This document shows positions 19,117-26,799 of a DNA stretch of 38,932 bases, one piece after another. The number at the start of each line of letters is the position of its first letter. The first letter of the stretch is position 1. The DNA is taken from positions 1 to 38,932 of the forward strand of contig NZ_JACHEP010000027.1 in the NCBI RefSeq assembly GCF_014201465.1, read 5' to 3'. The stretch comes from Anoxybacteroides tepidamans. Lineage in GTDB: Bacteria; Bacillota; Bacilli; Bacillales; Anoxybacillaceae. A program made the position numbers and the translations under genes. Below the pieces are notes generated by a model that was not told where the DNA came from, ran no database searches, and worked only from the letters and a program-made list of their open reading frames with translations.

Positions 19117-20282
19117 TTAATAGCTCTTTGCAGTACGATACATATTGACTCTTAGTAAAATCATGATTATGCTTAATGATAAAAATAGCAGGCCACCGAA
19201 TACGACATATTGTACACCCATTCCAGATATAAATAATCCGCATACGCTTGTCGCAATGGTTGTTCCTAAGTTTGTGGATGCTAAGAATAATCCGTTAGCG
19301 AATTCAGGAGCCTCCGGTGCTGCAGACGTAATCCAAAATTGATTAATAACGCCTCCTGCCCCAGATAATATTCCCCAAGCTAAGACGATGAAAAACATCG
19401 GCAAAGCAAACTTCCCCATTGCGAAAAAGGAAACATAAATCACTCCTAACGTAAAAGGAAAAGAGGCTACAAACTTGTTAGCATTCTTAATAAGTAGCTT
19501 TCCTGATATAATGTTCCCGATAATATTGGCTGTACCGTATACGATTAGCATGAAACTAATGAAATTCCACGAAATATTTGTTACTTCTTCTAAATATTTA
19601 GTGATATAACTGTACACCTCGAATATTGCCCCATTTATTAAAATAACAGCACAGTAATGGAAAACCAGACAATCGGTCTTTTTAATATACTTACTTGGGC
19701 TCCGTAAGAAAGCTTTTCATTCACAGATGTAGATGGCATCCATAGGACTGTGGCAATGAATGCTATCGCATTTACAATAGCAAAGAATAGTATCGACATT
19801 GGTAACGAAGCAGCCTTTGCAATAAAACTTGTGGCTGGTATACCGAGCACCATACTTGCAGATATCCCAATAAACACCTTAGAAACCGCTTTGGGAGCTT
19901 CTTCCTTGCTAACGGACGTTGCAGCTACTGTAAGGACCAAAGAAATATAAACTGGAAAGAAAATGGCCGGAAACACATAAGCAATTAATGCAACGGTGAA
20001 GTTTGAGGCAAATGCCGAGACAACATTCCCCAAAATGAAAACACCAAGTACAAATAACATTACCTTTTTACGTTCTATGCCCGAAAACAGTAGCGGCGTA
20101 ATTGGAGCAGAGATAGCAATAGCAAGTGTAAAAAGGCTAACCATCAATCCTGCATCGGAAATACTGACATGAAAGTGATCAGCAATTAAAGGTAATATCC
20201 CAATAATCCCTAATTGAGTATTTACAATGCTAAAAACTCCTACAGTTAATATAAAAATTAGTAGATTATTTTGTTTCTTCAT
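19117..20282 (-). pseudogene. MFS transporter (DHA1 type), frameshifted
   Basis: Two frames together make one major facilitator protein of about 388 residues. The 5' part (20282 to 19638) has helices 1-6, with NTQLGIIGILPLIADHF at the start, and breaks after WFSITVLLF. The 3' part picks up in another frame at GAIFEVYSYI and runs to 19117 with the remaining helices (GTTIATSVCGLFISGMG near the end). The break lies at about 19636-19648, next to a short T/A run, so a single-base slip is enough. Arabinose-efflux-like drug or sugar exporter by appearance; substrate unknown. It interrupts the lic cluster between an EIIA and licH and has the 110-bp repeat directly upstream. Confidence 0.8.
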
Positions 20283-20294
20283 AAAATGCTTCCC

Positions 20295-20405
20295 CTCTTG
20301 TCCTTTGGCGAATGTTGGTCAAGAGCGAATCCGATTCCACAATCCACATCAATTTCCTTCAAAAGGTAGCTCGTGATTGCTTTTCATAGATTTTTTGACG
20401 CTACC
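20295..20405. repeat. Structured dispersed repeat, copy 1
   Basis: About 85% identical over about 110 bp to 37058-37170, same orientation. Shared blocks include GAATCCGATTCCACAATC, CCTTCAAAAGGTAGCTCG and TTTTGACGCTACC. On the minus strand it opens with GGTAGC, which pairs with GCTACC about 35 nt later, followed by small hairpins. It ends only 13 bp before the MFS start codon. Confidence 0.7.
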
Positions 20406-20409
20406 GTCC

Positions 20410-20457
20410 TTACTGACCTCTTCTTTTCTTATGAAGAATAATGCTCAAGAGAGAATC
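20410..20457. repeat. Partial, more diverged second unit of the dispersed repeat
   Basis: GACCTCTTCT, then CTCAAGAGAGAATCCGA, follows the order of the same blocks in the full copies (compare 37055-37100). So copy 1 sits in a short tandem of two units, between the second EIIA gene and the MFS gene. Confidence 0.45.
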
Positions 20458-20485
20458 CGACCCTCCTTTAGCATGAAATTAGTGT

Positions 20486-20809
20486 TCATAGAACTTTCGA
20501 CTGTAACAATGACTGGGTTTGCTCATATAAATCTACCAATTCTGTTGCTAAATCTTTCATTGTCATTGCTGTCATTAAATGATCTTGCGCATGAACCATT
20601 AAAAGCGATACTTCTTGCTTTTCTCCTTTTGCCTCCCTTTGAATCAACATTGTCTGAATATGATGAGCCTGAGCCAATTCATTTACTGCTTCTTCTAATT
20701 TCTTCCTTGCTTTCGAAAAATCACCTTGCTTCGCTGCTGTAATTGCTTCAAAAGCCGCACTTCTTCCATTTCCACCATGAAGAATGATTGAAAAAATAAT
20801 TTCTTCCAT
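20486..20809 (-). CDS. Second PTS lactose/cellobiose EIIA component
   Basis: 107 residues from the ATG at 20809 (GGGGAG 9 nt upstream). Same fold and motifs as Lic[11 protein letters not shown] and the active His in [11 protein letters not shown]. It is closely related to the EIIA at 15505 (for example AHHIQT and [10 protein letters not shown] are identical) but has a longer C-terminal tail. There is no EIIB or EIIC next to it, so it probably feeds the same LicB/LicC or another permease elsewhere. It has its own operator and cre block and is the first gene of the unit that leads into the MFS relic and licH. Confidence 0.88.
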   Translation of the reverse strand: MEEIIFSIILHGGNGRSAAFEAITAAKQGDFSKARKKLEEAVNELAQAHHIQTMLIQREAKGEKQEVSLLMVHAQDHLMTAMTMKDLATELVDLYEQTQSLLQSKVL

Positions 20810-20872
20810 TCCTATCATCTCCCCTTTCCATCTGAAAAATCGGTTGCTTTTTCGTTCGTTTTTATTGTATTG

Positions 20873-20886
20873 TAGTAGCGCTTACA
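20873..20886 (-). promoter_or_regulatory. cre-like site upstream of the second EIIA gene
   Basis: Minus-strand TGTAAGCGCTACTA, at the same distance from the palindrome as the cre site ahead of licB, and followed by a -10 like TACAAT. Confidence 0.6.
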
Positions 20887-20899
20887 TCTACACATAGCC

Positions 20900-20923
20900 T
20901 TTTTCCGTTGCGTAAAGGAAAAA
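20900..20923. promoter_or_regulatory. LicR-type operator upstream of the second EIIA gene
   Basis: TTTTTCC and GGAAAAA arms with a 10-nt spacer. Aligned with 17569-17594, conservation continues through TATGT, TAGATG and AAGCGCT into the -10, about 60 nt in all. One arm is also the T-run of the licR terminator. Confidence 0.65.
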
Positions 20924-20953
20924 ATAAACCAGCATGTTTTAAACACGCTGGTT
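20917..20953 (-). terminator. Terminator of licR, overlapping its stop codon and the next operator
   Basis: On the minus strand AACCAGCGTGTTT pairs with AAACATGCTGGTT (one wobble), followed by TATTTTTTCC. The licR stop codon is inside the loop region and the T-run coincides with the operator arm. Confidence 0.8.
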
Positions 20954-22864
20954 ATTTAAAAATGCACCCAAAAATTGTTGATAAGTTTGACATTTTAATA
21001 ACTGCTGCACTTTTTTATAATCATCCACAAGTCCGCCCAACATTTTATACATTTTTTGCAAATCAGCTTTGCTATTTTTTTCAACGCTTAATAAACAAAC
21101 GAATTGAACTCGTTTATCCGCCCATATAATTGGTTTTTCCAATGTGCAAATTGCCCAAAATGTTTTATCTGTTTGTGGAACTAACGGATGTGGAATAGCC
21201 ACAAGATTCCCAAAGCATGTAGGAGAAATGGCTTCCCTTTCTAACACGGACTGCTTAAATGTTTCATTTACAAGACCTAACCGCTGTAGCTGAGCACATA
21301 AAAATTCTAGCACTTCTTCCTTTGTTTCAAACGGCTGGTTAAGAAAAACGAGCTGTTCATTTGTATATTCTAATTCAACCTCATCGCTTTCTGAAATGAT
21401 CGTTTCAATCTTCTTAAAATCCTCTCCCCCAAGAATAGCGTTTACTTCAATCACAGGAATAGGTAGTTTATCATGAATCGGGATTGTGCTAATGATAAAA
21501 TCAATTCCTTCTAAAGATCGCTGTTTCAATTTATAAAATTCAGTCGTTCCTAATATATCAAGCTTTGTACTAAATTTATCTTGCAGCTTATACTGTAATA
21601 ATTTTGCACTACCAACTCCTGAGGCACAAACAATTAAACATTTTTTGGGTCTATTACTTATCTTTTTACGCTCAATCGCTGCACCGATATGAAGCGCAAG
21701 AAACCCTATCTCATGTGCATCAATTTCTATTCCTGTTTTTTCTTTAAGTACCATCCCAGCAATAATTCCTGCCTCAAATGCAACAGGATAGCTAGATTTG
21801 ATAGCTTCAAGCATCGGGTTTCTTAAATTCATGCCATATCGATAGCGGTTTATCGCCGGCTTTAAATGTAAGCACATCGCAATAATTAATTCTTTATCAT
21901 GATTCACACCAAGCGCCAATTTATTTTCAATCACTTCTAGCATGTCCGTGACAATTTGGTAAACATCCCGATCAATGTACGACTCGATTTCTTGTTCGAC
22001 GAGGTCAGAGTGAACAATCATATTCGTGCCGAGCAAATGAATCGTAATATATGCCACTTCTGACGAAGGAAACAACACGTGCAACTGTTCTTGAATCTTT
22101 TGAATGATGTTTTTGGCAATTTCATATTCTTTATGTCTACTTATATGGTGAATTTCCTCAAGAAACATAGAAACATAATTTCCACTCCGTATTCGCTTAC
22201 AAGCAATCGCAATATGAATCATTAAATTGTGTAGACGAACATCTGACATCGTAATTTGATGTTCATGCACTTGTTCTAAAATAACTTGATGGATGAACTC
22301 CATTTCTTCTTTTGGAAGAATTTCAGCTTTCGAATCTATTTCTTTTCGGCTAAATATATATTCCGACATACAGAAACGGAGCTTCATTTCCTTTCCTTTT
22401 AGTTTTAATCCGTAATTCGGACGTTTCTCTAATTCAATTTCATACGTCTTTAAAATGTTTTTCACTTCGCGTAAATCGTTTTGGACAGTAGATTTGCTGA
22501 CAAACAACTCATCCGCTAATTCCTCTAATTTTACATATTCTTCTGTCAAAAGAAGTCGCTTTATTAAATATTGCACACGTTCTTCTGAACAGTTTGGGAC
22601 GGTCGAGAGGTCTTGTTGAAACATTTCTTTTAACCATTTTCGAAAAAGGGCTTCGTCCTCCACTACAAGTTCATACCCTCGTCCGCGTGATGATTTAACT
22701 AATGCACCGTTTTTGTTAAGAATTTCTTCTAGTTCTTTTATATCATTACGAATTGTCCGTGACGTCACTTGAATAACGTTTGCTAAATACTCACTTGTCA
22801 GCGGTTGGTCTGCAGACATTAGTTTGCGCAAAATATTTATCATTCTTGCATTAAGCACACTCAC
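20939..22864 (-). CDS. licR: LicR-type PRD transcriptional regulator (PTS-controlled activator)
   Basis: 641 residues. Order of domains: N-terminal HTH (TSEYLANVIQVTSRTIRNDI), second HTH of the Mga/BglG type (LADELFVSKSTVQNDLREV), two PRDs (about 175-400; His-containing HLLGTN and ALHIGAA), an EIIB-like domain starting CLIVCASGVGSAKLL with a Cys, and a C-terminal EIIA-like domain with the His in VAIPHPLVPQ. Phosphorylation by HPr on the PRDs activates such proteins and the EIIA/EIIB of the sugar system silences them, coupling expression to beta-glucoside uptake. It is the obvious candidate for the two palindromic operators in this locus. Confidence 0.9.
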   Translation of the reverse strand: MSVLNARMINILRKLMSADQPLTSEYLANVIQVTSRTIRNDIKELEEILNKNGALVKSSRGRGYELVVEDEALFRKWLKEMFQQDLSTVPNCSEERVQYLIKRLLLTEEYVKLEELADELFVSKSTVQNDLREVKNILKTYEIELEKRPNYGLKLKGKEMKLRFCMSEYIFSRKEIDSKAEILPKEEMEFIHQVILEQVHEHQITMSDVRLHNLMIHIAIACKRIRSGNYVSMFLEEIHHISRHKEYEIAKNIIQKIQEQLHVLFPSSEVAYITIHLLGTNMIVHSDLVEQEIESYIDRDVYQIVTDMLEVIENKLALGVNHDKELIIAMCLHLKPAINRYRYGMNLRNPMLEAIKSSYPVAFEAGIIAGMVLKEKTGIEIDAHEIGFLALHIGAAIERKKISNRPKKCLIVCASGVGSAKLLQYKLQDKFSTKLDILGTTEFYKLKQRSLEGIDFIISTIPIHDKLPIPVIEVNAILGGEDFKKIETIISESDEVELEYTNEQLVFLNQPFETKEEVLEFLCAQLQRLGLVNETFKQSVLEREAISPTCFGNLVAIPHPLVPQTDKTFWAICTLEKPIIWADKRVQFVCLLSVEKNSKADLQKMYKMLGGLVDDYKKVQQLLKCQTYQQFLGAFLNNQRV

Positions 22865-22970
22865 CCCTCCACCGCTTTTTTATTTTTATAATAATCGTTG
22901 CTTCTGAATGTGACTAGTTTTTTCTTATGTTTTTCAAAAACTTTTCTACTTTGCGGTGAAGAAGGCATTT

Positions 22971-23294
22971 CTAATTCCTCGGTCCCCATAAGATTATCAA
23001 CACACCAAGCAAACAGACCGCTGAGCCGATCCAGTCGTATAAGTCAGGCGTTTTGCGGTCGATTCCCCACCCCCATAAAACGGATAAAACGACAAAAACG
23101 CCGCCGTATGCCGCATACACCCGCCCAAACGACGGAAACTGCTGCAACGTCGGAATAATGCCGTAAACGATTAAAATTACTCCCCCAACCAATCCGTACC
23201 AGAGCGGTTTTGATTCGCGCAACGAAAGCCATATCAAATATCCGCCGCCAATTTCAGCAAGTCCCGCTAAAACGAATAACGCTAACGCCGTCAT
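22971..23294 (-). CDS. ynfA: YnfA/UPF0060 family membrane protein
   Basis: 107 residues from the ATG at 23294 (AAGGGAG 8 nt upstream), matching the usual 107-110 residues of the family. Four helices; [19 protein letters not shown] is the conserved first one and [17 protein letters not shown] the third. The family is SMR-like in topology, but its transport role is unproven. It follows the DUF1450 gene by 13 nt and probably shares its Fur-box promoter. Confidence 0.9.
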   Translation of the reverse strand: MTALALFVLAGLAEIGGGYLIWLSLRESKPLWYGLVGGVILIVYGIIPTLQQFPSFGRVYAAYGGVFVVLSVLWGWGIDRKTPDLYDWIGSAVCLLGVLIILWGPRN

Positions 23295-23307
23295 CAATTT
23301 CACTCCC

Positions 23308-23553
23308 TTATTTCCCACGAAATTCCCACCAGTCTTTCGCTAGGCGATAGGTTACTTCACAAAACAACTCATCCACTGTGCCACATTTGACCATTTCTCC
23401 ATCAATAAACGCAAATGGGCCATTTTTACATGCTTTGCATTTCCCTAAACAGTCTTTTCGTTTCACTTTCACTTCTTTATACGTCCGTTTCAAAAATTTA
23501 CATAACTTTTTTGTTTCGTACTTATTTTCCTTGCAAAAACAAATTTTTGTCAT
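23308..23553 (-). CDS. DUF1450 family small cysteine-rich protein (YuzB-like)
   Basis: 81 residues with five to seven Cys, including ICFCKEN at the start and [18 protein letters not shown] in the middle, the pattern of DUF1450, which looks like a small thioredoxin-fold ferredoxin. The clustered Cys could hold a 2Fe-2S centre or bind a metal; that is inference. A near-consensus Fur box lies 22-36 nt upstream of the start, so it should be induced by iron limitation. First gene of a two-gene operon with ynfA. Confidence 0.75.
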   Translation of the reverse strand: MTKICFCKENKYETKKLCKFLKRTYKEVKVKRKDCLGKCKACKNGPFAFIDGEMVKCGTVDELFCEVTYRLAKDWWEFRGK

Positions 23554-23574
23554 GATGCAAACCCCTCTGTATAT

Positions 23575-23589
23575 CGATAAGAATTATCA
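23575..23589. promoter_or_regulatory. Fur box upstream of the DUF1450 gene
   Basis: CGATAAGAATTATCA matches the 15-bp 7-1-7 Fur site (TGATAATNATTATCA) at 12 of the 14 defined positions and is followed by TTTTCATT, extending the match toward the 19-bp form. Position just upstream of the minus-strand gene fits repression by iron-loaded Fur. Confidence 0.65.
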
Positions 23590-23733
23590 TTTTCATTGTA
23601 TCATAAAAAAAATTAACCTCGTTGAAAAAAATTCTCTCTTTTTTCTTGTTGTTTTTTGTAGATTTCAGTAGATTGCTTTTACATTTAATTCAGAAAAGAA
23701 AAAATATTTAAAAAATAGAAAGGGGGGGAATCA

Positions 23734-24462
23734 TTGATTTATTTTCATCAAGTCAATAAACATTACGGAAACTTTCACGTCCTTAAAGATATAAATCTTT
23801 CCATTGAACAAGGCGAGGTCGTTGTCATTATCGGTCCGTCCGGTTCCGGAAAAAGCACGTTAGTCCGCTGTATCAATCGCCTTGAAACGATCACAAGCGG
23901 TGAATTGATCGTTGACGGTGTGAAAGTCAATGACAAAAATACGGATATTAACAAACTTCGCCGCAACATCGGCATGGTGTTTCAGCACTTTAATTTGTAT
24001 CCACATAAAACTGTGTTGCAAAATATTACTCTTGCTCCGATGAAAGTATTAGGCATTTCTGAAAAAGAAGCAAAAGAAACCGCGATGTATTATTTAGAAA
24101 AAGTCGGCATTCCTGATAAGGCGAACTCCTACCCGACAGAGCTGTCCGGCGGCCAGCAGCAACGCGTCGCCATCGCCCGAGGACTGGCGATGAAACCGAA
24201 AATTATGCTGTTCGATGAACCGACATCAGCGCTTGACCCAGAGACGATTGGAGAAGTACTTGATGTTATGAAAACTCTCGCAAAAGAAGGAATGACGATG
24301 GTTGTTGTCACGCACGAAATGGGATTCGCCCGTGAAGTAGCTGACCGCATCGTCTTTATGGACCAAGGAAGAATTCTTGAGGAAGCGCCGCCGGAGCAGT
24401 TTTTCGCCAACCCGCGCGAAGAACGGGCACGCCTGTTTCTTAGCCGTATTCTTAACCATTAA
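23734..24462 (+). CDS. glnQ: Glutamine ABC transporter ATP-binding protein
   Basis: 242 residues from a TTG start at 23734 after AAAGGGGGGG. Polar amino-acid ABC ATPase: Walker [10 protein letters not shown] near residue 34, Q-loop [11 protein letters not shown], signature [17 protein letters not shown], Walker [14 protein letters not shown] and the switch His in VTHEMGFA. Energises import by the GlnM/GlnP permease with GlnH. Gene order glnQ-glnH-glnM-glnP is as in B. subtilis. Confidence 0.93.
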   Translation: MIYFHQVNKHYGNFHVLKDINLSIEQGEVVVIIGPSGSGKSTLVRCINRLETITSGELIVDGVKVNDKNTDINKLRRNIGMVFQHFNLYPHKTVLQNITLAPMKVLGISEKEAKETAMYYLEKVGIPDKANSYPTELSGGQQQRVAIARGLAMKPKIMLFDEPTSALDPETIGEVLDVMKTLAKEGMTMVVVTHEMGFAREVADRIVFMDQGRILEEAPPEQFFANPREERARLFLSRILNH

Positions 24463-24481
24463 TATAAAGGGGGTTTTTTTC

Positions 24482-25345
24482 ATGAAGTTAAAAAACATTT
24501 GGAGAAAAATGATGGGGCTTGGGCTTGTCGCCATGCTTAGCGCCACCGCTTTAGTTGGCTGCAGCAGCGAAACAACGACAGGAAGTAAAGAAAACGAAAC
24601 GAAAAAAACAGAAAAACAAGCATCAGAAAGTACGTTAGACAAAATTAAAGAAAGAGGAAAATTTGTAGTAGGCGTTAAGTATGATTTAAATCTTTTCGGT
24701 TTAAAAAATCCGCAAACAGGCGAAGTGGAAGGATTTGATATCGACATCGCCAAAGGGTTAGCGAAAAAAATTCTCGGTGATGAAAATAAAATTGAGCTAA
24801 AAGAAGTGACATCGAAAACGCGTATTCCGATGTTAAACAACGGTGAAATTGACGCCATCATCGCAACAATGACCATCACCGAAGAACGGAAAAAAGAAGT
24901 CGATTTCTCTGACGTTTATTTCATGGCTGGCCAATCGTTGCTTGTCAAAAAAGATAGCAACATTAACGGAATCGCTGACGTAAATAAAAAAGGAGTCACT
25001 GTATTAACGGCAAAAGGCTCGACTTCCGCGCAAAACATTCGGGCAAAAGCGCCAGAAGCAACCGTTTTAGAGTTTGAAAACTACGCTGAAGCGTTTACGG
25101 CACTTAAAGCTGGACAAGGCGACGCGCTTACAACGGACAATGCGTTGCTTTTTGGAATGGCAAAACAAGATCCAAACTTCCGCGTCGTCGATGAAACGTT
25201 CTCTGAAGAACCGTACGGAATCGCTGTTCGCAAAGGCGACAAAGAACTTTTAGACGTCATTAACGAATATTTAAAAGAAATTAAAGCAAACGGCGAATAC
25301 GATAAAATTTACGAAAAATGGATTGGCGAAAAGCCAAAACAATAA
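24482..25345 (+). CDS. glnH: Glutamine-binding lipoprotein of the ABC transporter
   Basis: 287 residues from the ATG at 24482 (GGGGG 8 nt upstream). Lipoprotein signal peptide with lipobox LVGC at about residues 20-23, then a Ser/Thr/Glu/Lys-rich tether and a family 3 solute-binding domain (FVVGVKYDLNLFGL, GFDIDIAKGLA, TMTITEERKKEVDFS, GIAVRKGDKEL). It sits on the outer face of the membrane and delivers glutamine, or glutamate, to GlnM/GlnP. Confidence 0.93.
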   Translation: MKLKNIWRKMMGLGLVAMLSATALVGCSSETTTGSKENETKKTEKQASESTLDKIKERGKFVVGVKYDLNLFGLKNPQTGEVEGFDIDIAKGLAKKILGDENKIELKEVTSKTRIPMLNNGEIDAIIATMTITEERKKEVDFSDVYFMAGQSLLVKKDSNINGIADVNKKGVTVLTAKGSTSAQNIRAKAPEATVLEFENYAEAFTALKAGQGDALTTDNALLFGMAKQDPNFRVVDETFSEEPYGIAVRKGDKELLDVINEYLKEIKANGEYDKIYEKWIGEKPKQ

Positions 25346-25354
25346 CGAAATGAC

Positions 25355-25379
25355 GATGAGCGGAAACTATCCGCTCATC
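25355..25379 (+). terminator. Intercistronic stem-loop between glnH and glnM
   Basis: GATGAGCGGA and TCCGCTCATC form a perfect 10-bp stem with a 5-nt loop, followed by a weak TCTTGTT. More likely an attenuating or mRNA-stabilising hairpin than a full terminator; such hairpins often raise the level of the binding-protein message over the permease genes. Confidence 0.6.
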
Positions 25380-25407
25380 TCTTGTTAAGTGGAAAGGAGG
25401 CACCAAG

Positions 25408-26061
25408 ATGCTCAACTATTCGATTCTTATCGAACATTGGGATATGTATACGCAAGGGTTTGCGAATACATTAAAGGCAAGTGTCCTCGCGTTAATCGGC
25501 AGTTTAGCGATCGGAACGGTAATGGCCGTTTTTCGCATCGCTCCCATTCGGCCATTAAACTGGATTGGCGCTGCCTATGTCGAATTTATTCGCAACATCC
25601 CGCTTATTTTAATTGTCTTCGTTTTTTTCGTTGGCCTGCCTGCAATCGGCATCCGTTTCGATTCGTTCACAGCTGGAACGTTAGGATTGACGGTTTACAC
25701 CGCTGCTTTTATTGCCGAAGTCATCCGCGCAGGAATTCTCTCCGTCCCAAAAGGACAAATGGAAGCCGCACGGTCATCGGGACTGACGTATTTGCAAGCG
25801 ATGTGGTATATCATTTTGCCGCAAGCGATTAAAATCGTTATACCGCCAATGGGTAATCAATTTATTAATCTTGTCAAAAACTCTTCCGTTCTTGGTGTCA
25901 TTGCAGGACTGGATCTAATGTATTTCGGCGATTTAATTTCTTCAGAAACGTTTGTCACATTCGATGTGTATATTTTCGTTGCGATATTTTATTTGCTTTT
26001 AACTATTCCTCTCAGTCTAGGTGTTGGTGCTCTCGAACGCCGCCTAGCTAGAAGTCGATAA
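25408..26061 (+). CDS. glnM: Glutamine ABC transporter permease
   Basis: 217 residues, AAGGAGG upstream. HisM/GlnP-type permease with the EAA loop GQMEAARSSGLTYLQAMW and five to six helices. Forms the membrane channel together with GlnP. The EAA-loop DNA is shared almost exactly with glnP (AAGCCGCACGGTCATCGGGA), a sign of gene conversion or strong constraint. Confidence 0.92.
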   Translation: MLNYSILIEHWDMYTQGFANTLKASVLALIGSLAIGTVMAVFRIAPIRPLNWIGAAYVEFIRNIPLILIVFVFFVGLPAIGIRFDSFTAGTLGLTVYTAAFIAEVIRAGILSVPKGQMEAARSSGLTYLQAMWYIILPQAIKIVIPPMGNQFINLVKNSSVLGVIAGLDLMYFGDLISSETFVTFDVYIFVAIFYLLLTIPLSLGVGALERRLARSR

Positions 26062-26075
26062 AGGTGGGGTGAGAA

Positions 26076-26726
26076 ATGGATTTTATCGGTGCATATGCTC
26101 CAGCTCATTTAAAGTTTTTGCTTGAAGGATTTGCGGTCACGCTTAAAGTCGCTTTTATCTCGATTTTATTTAGCTTTGCCATCGGCATTGTCATCGGCGT
26201 GTTACGCTATAGCCGAATTCCTTTCGTTTCCCACATTCTTGCAATAGGAGTTGAAACGATTCGTAATCTGCCGTTGTTGTTGATTATTTTCTTTACTTAC
26301 TTTGCTCTTCCAGAAATAGGATTCAAACTCGATAAATTTTATGCCGCGATTTTAGCGCTTGTCATCTTTGAATCGGCGATGCTTTCCGAAATTGTGCGGA
26401 GCGGGCTGAACTCGATTGAAAAAGGGCAAATTGAAGCCGCACGGTCATCGGGACTCACCTATACGCAAACGCTATGGCATATTGTCCTGCCACAAGCATT
26501 GCGCCGTATGGTCCCACCGATTGTCGGGCAGTTTATTTCTTTATTGAAAGATACGTCGCTTGCTGTCGTCATCGCCTTGCCAGAATTAATGAACCATGCG
26601 CAAATTATTAATGGACGAAATGTAAACTATGTCATTCCGATTTTTTTATTAGTTGCGATTATGTATTTTATCGTCAACTATTCGCTCTCACTCATTTCTC
26701 GAAGACTCGAACATAAACATCTATAA
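26076..26726 (+). CDS. glnP: Glutamine ABC transporter permease
   Basis: 216 residues, 14 nt after glnM. Same family: TLKVAFISILFSFAIGIVIG as first helix, EAA loop GQIEAARSSGLTYTQTLWH, PQALRRMVPPI. Second half of the GlnM/GlnP channel. The ribosome site is AGGTGGGGTGAG. Confidence 0.92.
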   Translation: MDFIGAYAPAHLKFLLEGFAVTLKVAFISILFSFAIGIVIGVLRYSRIPFVSHILAIGVETIRNLPLLLIIFFTYFALPEIGFKLDKFYAAILALVIFESAMLSEIVRSGLNSIEKGQIEAARSSGLTYTQTLWHIVLPQALRRMVPPIVGQFISLLKDTSLAVVIALPELMNHAQIINGRNVNYVIPIFLLVAIMYFIVNYSLSLISRRLEHKHL

Positions 26727-26744
26727 ATATTTCCTTAATCTCCG

Positions 26745-26763
26745 TTTCCTGTATAATAGGAAA
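26745..26763 (+). promoter_or_regulatory. Inverted repeat over a -10 sequence ahead of glnK
   Basis: TTTCCT, GTATAAT, AGGAAA is a perfect 6-bp dyad whose centre is a TATAAT box (26752-26757), 43 nt before the glnK start. No good -35 lies 17 nt upstream. It could be a regulated promoter or operator that lets glnKL be expressed apart from the transporter. Confidence 0.4.
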
Positions 26764-26799
26764 TGGGGTTTCTCATTTTCATAGACAGAGGAGAAAATG

